Below are positions 17,190-24,416 of a DNA stretch of 45,000 nucleotides, one piece after another. The translations under genes were made by a program, and so were the position numbers. The notes under the pieces were generated by a model. It saw only the letters and a list, made by a program, of their open reading frames with translations, searched no databases and was not told where the DNA came from. Every line of letters begins with the position of its first letter. Position 1 is the first letter of the stretch. This stretch comes from Shewanella zhangzhouensis (lineage in GTDB: Bacteria > Pseudomonadota > Gammaproteobacteria > Enterobacterales > Shewanellaceae), in assembly GCF_019457615.1 (NCBI RefSeq), contig NZ_CP080414.1, forward strand, positions 1 through 45,000. Direction: 5' to 3'.

Positions 17190-17221
17190 AAAAAAGGTGT
17201 TCCACGTGGAACACCTTTTTT
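17190..17221. terminator. Bidirectional terminator after tag whose stem is a parS-like palindrome
   Basis: A perfect 20-base palindrome at 17196-17215 is flanked by six A on the left and six T on the right. As RNA it would fold as GGTGTTCC/GGAACACC with an ACGT loop. It serves tag (+) and the convergent amidohydrolase gene (-). The central 16 bases match parS. Confidence 0.85.
17198..17213. promoter_or_regulatory. parS-like ParB-binding site 2 (inside terminator)
   Basis: TGTTCCACGTGGAACA differs from the parS consensus TGTTTCACGTGAAACA only by a symmetrical T-to-C/A-to-G change at positions 5 and 12, a variant known from pseudomonad parS. It is a perfect 16-base palindrome in the intergenic region between tag and the amidohydrolase gene. 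Confidence 0.75.
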
Positions 17222-17274
17222 GTTTTCAGAAATCATCTGCTGAGAGGAAGAGGAGATGATTTTGGGAACACAGG

Positions 17275-20200
17275 TTAGATTTCTTCGAAGAAGAAAGGCT
17301 GACGCTGGCGCTTGTCACCGTTAAGCTGATTCATGGATTCGGCATCATAGAGTTTGCCGTTAACCATGGTGTGGGTCACTTTATCGGTTACACGGATATC
17401 GGCCAGTGGGTCGCCATCGATAACGATGAGGTCAGCCAGCTTACCTTCACTGATTGAACCTAATTGATGATCCATGGCAAAGGTCTTGGCTGGGTAGATG
17501 GTTGCTGTCTTCAGCACTTCCATGTTGCTCATGCCGCCTTGGGCAAACATCCACATTTCCCAGTGCGCTGCCAAGCCTTCACGCTGACCGTGAGCACCTA
17601 TGTTGGGATGTACGCCAACATTGTTCAGCTCGTTGGCCACACGGGCGACATTGAAGTGGTTGTAATGGCCTTCTGGCGCCGTAGGGCGACGCATAGAGCG
17701 GGCCTTGAGCAGATCCCCCGGTACGAACTTGGACAAACGTGGGTGAGCCCATACATCTGTCTTATCGTACCAATAGTTTTCACCTGAAATACCACCATAG
17801 GCAACGACGAGTGTTGGGGTATAGCTAACCTTGGTCTGACTCCAAAACTGTTTAATGTCGTTGTAGATGGCGCCCGCTGGCAGAGAGTGTTCTACCGTAG
17901 TGTGGCCATCGGCAATCATGGTGAGGTTATGTTGCAGCAAACTGCCGCCCTCAGGCACAACCATCATTTCCAATTCGCGTGCGGCGGCTATCACCTGCTG
18001 ACGCTGGTTACGGCGCGGTTGGTTGTAGCTTTTCACGCTGAATGCACCAACTTTCTTCAGGCGTTCCAGGTGGAACTTGGCATCATCAACAGAATCGATA
18101 TGGCTGGTGTAACCGGGCAGGTTAGCGCCGTAAAGAATAGTGCCGGTTGAGAAGATACGCGGGCCAACAATCTTACCGGCCTTTTGCTGCTCGGACGCGG
18201 CAAAAATTTCAGTAGTATCGTTTGATGGGTCATGGATGCTGGTTACACCCAGTGACAGGCCTGCATAAAGATTCCAGTTCTGCTGAGGAATGATTTCATC
18301 TTCACCTTGAGCACCGTGTGCGTGGGCATCAAATAGACCCGGCATAATCGTCTTGCCACTGATATCGATAACTTCAGCTGACGCTGGGATGGTTACTGTA
18401 TCTTTACTGCCTACAGCTGAAATTTTGTTATCTGTTATTATCACCACTCCATTATCGAACACCTGGTCGTTGTCCATGGTAATCACTTTGCCGCCGACAA
18501 AGGCAATGGTTCCACGTGGAACATCGGCCTTCTGTTCGAAGCTAATATTGGTGATCGTTGGCTGAGGTTTTGATGCTGCATCTGCCTTGGCGCTATAGCT
18601 GCTATCGATTGGCATTTGATACAGTTCGGGGCCAAGGGTCCAGTACAGCTGATTGCTCTTGCTGTTCCAGCTTAAGCTTTCACCGGCGCGAACACTCAGC
18701 TGCGTTACAGGCAGATTGCTGGCCTTGGGGCCAATCTCAATGGTCTCACCGTGTTTGGCAAACGGGGTTACCCAAACTTTAAAACGCTCGGCAAACGCCA
18801 GTTGTTCACCATCGGGGGAAATGCGGAATTCGGTCGCATGCTTGCTGGTGTAGTGAGTGCGCTTTTCAAAACCATCCAGATTGATAGAGGAGAACTGTGG
18901 AGTCTCGCCACTTTCCATAAAGTACACCCGGCCACTATCGGCACCAAACTGTGGCTGGAAGCCTAGCGCGCTGATGCGGGTGTTTTCTTTAGTTTTCAAA
19001 CTGGCTTTGTAAATACCAGGATCCTTTGACCAGGTCGTTGGGGTGATGTAACCACCGCTGGCTTTGCGGTAAACCAGCAGCTCACCATTGGGCGAGAATA
19101 CAGGTTCAACATACTTGCCTGGCACCTGAGTTATCTTGGTGGTCTTACGATTACCGAGGCTAATTACCTGTACCGTGCCCTGATCCCTATCGGTCCAGGT
19201 GGTAAAGGCCAATTGCCTGCCATCCCGTGACCAGGTCGGGTACAGCTCAGAAATGCCGTCATCCAGTTTGGTTAAACGGCTGACTTTACCTTCGGGTAAG
19301 GATTTAACCCAAAGCTTACCCAGTGCCTCATACACCACATGCTTACCGTCAGGTGAAACTTGGGCCATGCGCAGCATTTTTACATCGAAGGTATTGTGAT
19401 CAAGGTTTTGGGTGTATCGAACCGAGGGTTGCACATCCAGCTGTGTCTTCACGTGGAAGGGCACTTCGGTGATTTTTTTGCTGGATACGTTCAGACGTTG
19501 GATCTTGCCCTTGGCCCAAAACAGAATATCGTTACTGTTTTTATCCCAGGCCATGGTGGGGTAAACACCGTGAATAGCCCAGGTTTCCTGCATGTCACGG
19601 TCGAGTTCGCCGTACAGCTTATCTTTCGCGCCCGAAGCCAGGTCCAATGAATAGAGAGTGGATTGAAATCCATCGCGCTTGATAAAGGCGAGCTTTTTGC
19701 CATCTGGGCTGGGTGTAGGCCGGATTGCACCACCGGTACCTTCAATCAGCACTTCAATCTCACCGGTTTGGGTGTCATAGCGCTTAATTTTGTAGATACC
19801 GGCCACGGAATCTTTGGAATAGTGGAAGGTCTTTCCGGGCGTAGCGTCCTGACTGAAATAGATATAACGGCCATCGGGTGAGTAAGCAGGTTCACCCAGG
19901 TCTTTCTGATCATTGGGGCGCTCGGTTAGCTGAACACCTTCACCGCCACTGATGTGATACAGCCAGACTTCACCGGCACCCAGACTGCGACTGGCGGTAA
20001 AGTGCTTTCGACCCACCAGATACTGGGAATCAGGGCTCCAGGCTGGGCTGTTAATCAGGCGGAAAGTTTCTTTGGTGACTGCGCGTGGGTTTTTACCATC
20101 GGCATCCATTACCCAGAGGTTGTCACCACCGTCCTGATCCGAGGTAAACGCAATGTACTTGCCATCAGGGCTGTAAACTGGCTGCATCTGCCAGGCAATA

Positions 20201-20463
20201 CCACTGGCGAGTACTTCAGCTTCACCACCCTTGGCTGGGATGCGGTAGATGTCACCCAGCAGGTCAAAAACTATGTACTTACCATCCGGGCTCAGGCTCA
20301 GGTTCATCCAGGTGCCTTCGTTTACATCGACACTGACTTTTTCCAGCGGAGCATTGGTCGGGGCGTTTACTTGCCAGGTTTCGGCGTCGCCGGCGGCATA
20401 GGCTGCAGGAGCAAAAGCCAATGCCACCGCAATCATGGTTGGGTGGAGACGGGTCTTGAACAT
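17275..20463 (-). CDS. Secreted amidohydrolase with N-terminal WD40-like beta-propeller repeats
   Basis: The 1062-residue protein begins with a signal peptide (MFKTRLHPTMIAVALAFAPAAYA, cleavage likely after AYA at about 23; quoted as MFKTRLHPTM then IAVALAFAPAAYA), so it acts in the periplasm or outside. Residues about 45-620 hold many PD40/TolB-like repeats recognisable by SPDGKYI or SPDG-type turns. The C-terminal third (about 650-1045) is an amidohydrolase with the metal-binding HAHG near residue 711, a His in TTVEHS, a His in NIGAHGQREG, and the closing GKLADLIVIDGDPLAD. The substrate is unknown; homologues are called TolB-like amidohydrolases or dipeptidase-like. AGGAAA lies about 6 bases before ATG 20463. 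A parS-like site lies inside the gene. Confidence 0.9.
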   Translation of the reverse strand: MFKTRLHPTMIAVALAFAPAAYAAGDAETWQVNAPTNAPLEKVSVDVNEGTWMNLSLSPDGKYIVFDLLGDIYRIPAKGGEAEVLASGIAWQMQPVYSPDGKYIAFTSDQDGGDNLWVMDADGKNPRAVTKETFRLINSPAWSPDSQYLVGRKHFTASRSLGAGEVWLYHISGGEGVQLTERPNDQKDLGEPAYSPDGRYIYFSQDATPGKTFHYSKDSVAGIYKIKRYDTQTGEIEVLIEGTGGAIRPTPSPDGKKLAFIKRDGFQSTLYSLDLASGAKDKLYGELDRDMQETWAIHGVYPTMAWDKNSNDILFWAKGKIQRLNVSSKKITEVPFHVKTQLDVQPSVRYTQNLDHNTFDVKMLRMAQVSPDGKHVVYEALGKLWVKSLPEGKVSRLTKLDDGISELYPTWSRDGRQLAFTTWTDRDQGTVQVISLGNRKTTKITQVPGKYVEPVFSPNGELLVYRKASGGYITPTTWSKDPGIYKASLKTKENTRISALGFQPQFGADSGRVYFMESGETPQFSSINLDGFEKRTHYTSKHATEFRISPDGEQLAFAERFKVWVTPFAKHGETIEIGPKASNLPVTQLSVRAGESLSWNSKSNQLYWTLGPELYQMPIDSSYSAKADAASKPQPTITNISFEQKADVPRGTIAFVGGKVITMDNDQVFDNGVVIITDNKISAVGSKDTVTIPASAEVIDISGKTIMPGLFDAHAHGAQGEDEIIPQQNWNLYAGLSLGVTSIHDPSNDTTEIFAASEQQKAGKIVGPRIFSTGTILYGANLPGYTSHIDSVDDAKFHLERLKKVGAFSVKSYNQPRRNQRQQVIAAARELEMMVVPEGGSLLQHNLTMIADGHTTVEHSLPAGAIYNDIKQFWSQTKVSYTPTLVVAYGGISGENYWYDKTDVWAHPRLSKFVPGDLLKARSMRRPTAPEGHYNHFNVARVANELNNVGVHPNIGAHGQREGLAAHWEMWMFAQGGMSNMEVLKTATIYPAKTFAMDHQLGSISEGKLADLIVIDGDPLADIRVTDKVTHTMVNGKLYDAESMNQLNGDKRQRQPFFFEEI
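18508..18523. promoter_or_regulatory. parS-like ParB-binding site 3 (inside the amidohydrolase gene)
   Basis: GGTTCCACGTGGAACA has a perfect 14-base palindromic core and matches the TGTTCCACGTGGAACA variant of parS at 15 of 16 positions. It encodes DVPRGT in the linker before the amidohydrolase domain. Confidence 0.7.
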
Positions 20464-20606
20464 CTGGGTTTCCTAATCGTTATAGTTATTGAGATAAAGA
20501 CTGAATAATGCAGGCTAGTCCTTAGCGCACGTCAGGTTGTTATCTCATAAATCCAGGATCAGGAAAACCTCATTTCTGTTTCAAATAATAATCTTCAAGG
20601 ACTCTA

Positions 20607-20852
20607 CTAGAGGCCCTTTTTAATCAGGTATCGATAGGGTGTTACTGACGTATCACTGGCGACCAGGGTATGGTCCATAAACTCGCAAAAGCTCGGAATG
20701 TCGCGAGTGGTGGCAGGATCGTCTGCAATAATCAGCAGGGTTTCACCGTCTGCCATGTGGCGCACTGTTTTGCGTACCATCATCACAGGTTCTGGACAAC
20801 GCAGTCCCAGAGCATCGAGTTGCTTATCGGCTTCGGCAAAAATATTGGTCAT
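20607..20852 (-). CDS. tusA: Sulfur carrier protein TusA
   Basis: TusA carries persulfide sulfur from the cysteine desulfurase IscS to the TusBCD/E relay for tRNA 2-thiouridine synthesis, and also feeds other sulfur pathways. The 81-residue product has the family signature LDALGLRCPEPVMMVRKTVR with the sulfur-carrying Cys19 in the CPEP motif, followed by TRDIPSFCEFM. Length matches E. coli TusA. The frame continues upstream without homology; MTNIFAEADKQ is the family-like start. The gene is upstream of and co-directional with the large amidohydrolase gene (143-base gap). Confidence 0.95.
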   Translation of the reverse strand: MTNIFAEADKQLDALGLRCPEPVMMVRKTVRHMADGETLLIIADDPATTRDIPSFCEFMDHTLVASDTSVTPYRYLIKKGL

Positions 20853-21183
20853 AAGAGATCTTGAAAAGAGAGCAATGGTCATTGGGGCAAATTTTACTCC
20901 ACTCACTGTGGCAACGCCAAGCCAACACTGGATTATGCGGTATCGTGCAAAGTCGATGTTCCACGTGGAACGACTGACGTTAGTGGGAAAAGATTTTTCA
21001 ACTTTTCGGACAGTGTTCATAATCTCAGCGATTTGGCACCTAAAACGTTCAATCTCACCCCGTACGCAATTCCATGAATAAGCAAATAACCATTTGATAG
21101 TTGCAGACTTAAGTTCGATGGCTAGTGTTGCTCGCCATACAAGCAATACACATTTCTGCAGACTATGGAGTAGTGATAAGGCA
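20853..21183. other. Intergenic region between tusA and the chemoreceptor gene
   Basis: This 331-base divergent spacer should hold the promoters of tusA (-) and the chemoreceptor gene (+). It contains parS-like site 4. No convincing RNA gene or strong sigma70 promoter was recognised. Open frames that cross it lack family-like sequence. Confidence 0.6.
20957..20972. promoter_or_regulatory. parS-like ParB-binding site 4 (tusA upstream region)
   Basis: TGTTCCACGTGGAACG matches the parS variant at 15 of 16 positions and has a perfect 14-base palindromic core. It lies in non-coding DNA about 105 bases upstream of tusA. Confidence 0.75.
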
Positions 21184-23166
21184 ATGTCGTTTAAAAAGGG
21201 GATTTGGTATGGGCTGCTGTGCATTGGCTTATTGCCGTTGGTCATTGCAGGGGTAGTATCGGAGCAGCTTGCCGAGCGGGCTTTGAAAGCTCAGGTATAT
21301 AACAAGCTGGAAGCTGTGAGGCAGCTGAAGGAAAACCAGCTGACAGAATACTTTGCCGATAATAGAGCCGATCTTAAGATGCTGGCTGCTGCCATAGCCG
21401 ACATGGTGAGTTTCAGTGATGGCTCCTCTCTTAGACATATTACCCATGCGCATGAGGACTACTTCACCCAAATGGTGAAGGAATATGGCTACTATGACCT
21501 GTTTGTCATTGCACCGGATGGCGACTTGGCTTACAGCCATGCAAAAGAATCCGACTATGGAACGAATCTGGTTTCCGGGCCTTACAAAGACACCAACCTC
21601 GCGGATCTCTTCAGGAACATATTAGCAAGCCAAAATATTGAAATGGTTGACTTTATGCCATATACCCCCAGTGGGGGACAACCGGCAGCCTTCATTGGGA
21701 TGCCGGTTGTTTATCATGGGCGCCTAATCGCCGTGGTAGCGCTTCAGCTCTCGATTGACCGCATCAATCAATTAATGAGTCAAAGAGCCGGTATGGGGGA
21801 TACGGGAGAAAGCTATCTGGTTGGCAGCGACTTTCGTATGCGCTCGGACTCGTTTCTGGACCCAGTGCGCCGCTCGGTCATTGCCAGTTTTGCCGGTTCA
21901 GTGGAAGCGAATGGCATCAACACAGTGGCATCCAGAAAAGGCCTGAACGGTGAAAGCGGCATGGAAGTCATAGCCGACTATCAGGGGAATTTGGTGCTGT
22001 CGGCATACCGGCCAATCAGCCCCGATTTGGCAGGCAAAATTCGCTGGGCCTTGATTGTGGAAATCGATGAGGCAGAAGCGCTGGAATCTGTTGTGGCTAT
22101 TAAAAATAGCCTGTGGATAGTTTTGGGGATTTCTGTGCTGGTGGTGGTTGGTTTTGCTAGGCTGATCCTGCGTTCCGTATTACGTCCTTTAGGGGGCGAA
22201 CCAGCCATTATGCAACAAATTTCAGAACGTGTGGCCGGGGGGGACTTGGCCATCGACTTTTGCCATGCCGAGAAGACAGGTGTGTATCTCGCCATGGAAA
22301 CCATGTCTCACAATCTTCGAGAGCTGGTCTCACGGATTGTGGGTATTACCGAGCAGCTTTCTGCAGCATCAGAACAAACCCGGGTCGCGAGTGAAGAAAC
22401 CAATCAGAGTCTGTTTCATCAGCAAGCAAATATTGAACGTGTATCGACATCGATAAATGAAATGACGGCCACCATCGCTGACGTGGCACACAATGCACGA
22501 CAGGTAGCTGACTCGACTCAGGCGGCGTACGGGTTGTCGCAAATCGCCGACACTCAGGTAAGAAGTAATATAGCTACCATCAATAGTCTGGCTTCTGCGA
22601 TTACTGAAGCAACCGATGTTATTCGCAACGTGGAACTGCAAAGCCAGGGAATTAGCAAGGTGCTGGAGGTCATCCGTGGCATCGCAGACCAGACCAATTT
22701 GCTCGCCCTGAACGCCGCGATTGAGGCGGCCCGAGCGGGAGAACAGGGGCGTGGTTTTGCCGTTGTGGCTGACGAAGTGCGGCAACTGGCACAAAAGACA
22801 GCGCAATCGACCCGTGATATCGAAGTGATGATTGCTTTGCTGCAGCAGGGCACACAAAATGCCGTTGGGGTAATGGGGGAAAGTACAGGGCATCTTCAGC
22901 AAACGGTCGACAGCGCCGAAGGTACCGCCGAAGCCATACGTAACACTCACATAGAGATAGAGTCTATCGCTGCCAATGCGGAGCAAATTGCCACAGCGGC
23001 ATCTCAGCAAACGTTGGCGGCAGAGGATATCAGTCAAAGTCTTGCTGTGATAAGCGATGCTGCGGCTGTGAATGCAGCCAGTTCGGAGCAGACGGCCGTT
23101 GCCTCCACACAACTCAGTGAGCTTGCCCTGGATTTAAAGAGCATTACTGGCCGCTTTAAAATCTGA
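21184..23166 (+). CDS. Methyl-accepting chemotaxis protein with periplasmic sensor domain
   Basis: The 660-residue receptor relays ligand signals to CheA/CheW and flagellar control. It has a first membrane helix (about 8-26), a periplasmic sensor of about 280 residues with Cache-like features (ENQLTEYFADNRADLKML, GDTGESYLVGSDFRMRSDS), a second membrane helix (about 308-328), a HAMP-like segment (to about 385) and a cytoplasmic signalling domain whose conserved tip (GIADQTNLLALNAAIEAARAG then EQGRGFAVVADEVRQLA) covers about 499-536. No C-terminal CheR-tethering pentapeptide is seen. ATG 21184 begins MSFKKGIWYGLL. The ligand is unknown. It is monocistronic, followed by a parS-like site and a terminator. 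Confidence 0.92.
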   Translation: MSFKKGIWYGLLCIGLLPLVIAGVVSEQLAERALKAQVYNKLEAVRQLKENQLTEYFADNRADLKMLAAAIADMVSFSDGSSLRHITHAHEDYFTQMVKEYGYYDLFVIAPDGDLAYSHAKESDYGTNLVSGPYKDTNLADLFRNILASQNIEMVDFMPYTPSGGQPAAFIGMPVVYHGRLIAVVALQLSIDRINQLMSQRAGMGDTGESYLVGSDFRMRSDSFLDPVRRSVIASFAGSVEANGINTVASRKGLNGESGMEVIADYQGNLVLSAYRPISPDLAGKIRWALIVEIDEAEALESVVAIKNSLWIVLGISVLVVVGFARLILRSVLRPLGGEPAIMQQISERVAGGDLAIDFCHAEKTGVYLAMETMSHNLRELVSRIVGITEQLSAASEQTRVASEETNQSLFHQQANIERVSTSINEMTATIADVAHNARQVADSTQAAYGLSQIADTQVRSNIATINSLASAITEATDVIRNVELQSQGISKVLEVIRGIADQTNLLALNAAIEAARAGEQGRGFAVVADEVRQLAQKTAQSTRDIEVMIALLQQGTQNAVGVMGESTGHLQQTVDSAEGTAEAIRNTHIEIESIAANAEQIATAASQQTLAAEDISQSLAVISDAAAVNAASSEQTAVASTQLSELALDLKSITGRFKI

Positions 23167-23169
23167 CGC

Positions 23170-23185
23170 TGTTTCACGTGAAACA
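23170..23185. promoter_or_regulatory. parS-like ParB-binding site 5 (perfect consensus)
   Basis: TGTTTCACGTGAAACA is an exact match to the 16-base parS consensus. It lies three bases after the stop of the chemoreceptor gene and immediately before its terminator. Confidence 0.85.
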
Positions 23186-23188
23186 AAA

Positions 23189-23212
23189 AGCCGACCCAAA
23201 GGTCGGCTCTTT
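23189..23212. terminator. Terminator between the chemoreceptor gene and fadA
   Basis: The stem AGCCGACC/GGTCGGCT with loop CAAA is followed by CTTTACTT on the plus strand and by TTTTTGTTT on the minus strand. It serves both convergent genes. Confidence 0.75.
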
Positions 23213-23233
23213 ACTTACTGCGTTTGGGCGGTG

Positions 23234-24397
23234 TTACACACGCTCAAACACAGTGGCAATGCCTTGGCCCAAACCGATACACATGGTTGCCAGACCCAGA
23301 GTGGCGTCCTTATGTTCCATCAGGTTGATAAGGGTTGTGGAGATACGGGCACCGGAGCAGCCCAGTGGGTGACCCAGGGCGATAGCACCACCATTGAGGT
23401 TAACCTTATCGTCCACCACATCCATTAGCCCCAAGTCTTTCACGCAAGGCAGAGACTGAGCAGCAAAGGCTTCGTTCAGCTCAATCACATCCATATCCTG
23501 AATGCTGAGACCTGCACGGGCCAGTGCCTTCTGGGTGGCAGGCACAGGGCCATAACCCATGATGGCGGCGTCACAGCCGGCCACGGCCATGGAACGCACC
23601 CGGGCACGAATAGTCAGGCCCAGGGCGCGGGCCTTTTCTTCTTCCATCACCAGCATGGCAGCGGCGCCGTCAGACAGTGCAGAAGAGGTACCTGCGGTTA
23701 CTGTACCATTGGCTGGGTCAAACACGGGGCGCAGACCGGCCAGGGACTCGAGTGTGGTTTCCGGACGGATAACCTCGTCGTAATCCACCTTGATAAGGGC
23801 ACCGTTGGCATCGTGGCCTTCGATGGCATAAATCTCGTTGGCAAAGCGGCCTTCAACCGAGGCCGCATGGGCACGCTGGTGTGAGCGCACGGCAAACTGG
23901 TCCTGCATTTCACGGCTGATACCGTGCAGTTTACCCAGCATTTCGGCAGTCAGGCCCATCATGCCAGAGGCCTTGGCCACATTGGCGGCGAGGCCAGGGT
24001 GGAAGTCCACACCGTGGTTCATGGGCACATGACCCATGTGCTCAACACCACCGATGATGAAGGTATCACCCATGCCGGTCATGATGGCACGGGATGCCTG
24101 ATGCAGAGCTTCCATGGAAGAGCCGCACAGGCGGTTAACGGTCACGGCACCGGCCGTTTTAGGCACGCCAGCCAACAGCGAGGCGTTGCGGGCTATGTTA
24201 AAGCCCTGCTCAAGTGTTTGCTGCACACAGCCCCAAATCACATCTTCAATGGTGTTTGGGTCAACACCGGGGTTACGCAGTAACAGGGCTTTCATCAGCT
24301 CGGCCGACAGGGTCTCGGCGCGAACATTACGGAATACACCACCCTTGGAACGGCCCATGGGAGTACGGATGCAATCTACGATAACGGCTTGTTTCAT
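23234..24397 (-). CDS. fadA: 3-ketoacyl-CoA thiolase FadA
   Basis: FadA is the beta subunit of the aerobic fatty acid beta-oxidation complex and cleaves 3-ketoacyl-CoA with CoA to release acetyl-CoA. The 387-residue product has the acylated Cys91 (NRLCGSSMEAL), the GHPLGCSGAR motif with the base His, and the second catalytic Cys in LATMCIGLGQG. It lies 19 bases after fadB in the standard fadBA order. Length and sequence are close to enteric FadA. Confidence 0.98.
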   Translation of the reverse strand: MKQAVIVDCIRTPMGRSKGGVFRNVRAETLSAELMKALLLRNPGVDPNTIEDVIWGCVQQTLEQGFNIARNASLLAGVPKTAGAVTVNRLCGSSMEALHQASRAIMTGMGDTFIIGGVEHMGHVPMNHGVDFHPGLAANVAKASGMMGLTAEMLGKLHGISREMQDQFAVRSHQRAHAASVEGRFANEIYAIEGHDANGALIKVDYDEVIRPETTLESLAGLRPVFDPANGTVTAGTSSALSDGAAAMLVMEEEKARALGLTIRARVRSMAVAGCDAAIMGYGPVPATQKALARAGLSIQDMDVIELNEAFAAQSLPCVKDLGLMDVVDDKVNLNGGAIALGHPLGCSGARISTTLINLMEHKDATLGLATMCIGLGQGIATVFERV

Positions 24398-24416
24398 TTT
24401 GATAATCCTTCCCTAA

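Noticed and set aside
19448..19458. TTCACGTGGAA inside the amidohydrolase gene, as a sixth parS site
   Set aside because: Outside the CACGTG core it lacks the TGTT/AACA arms on both sides.
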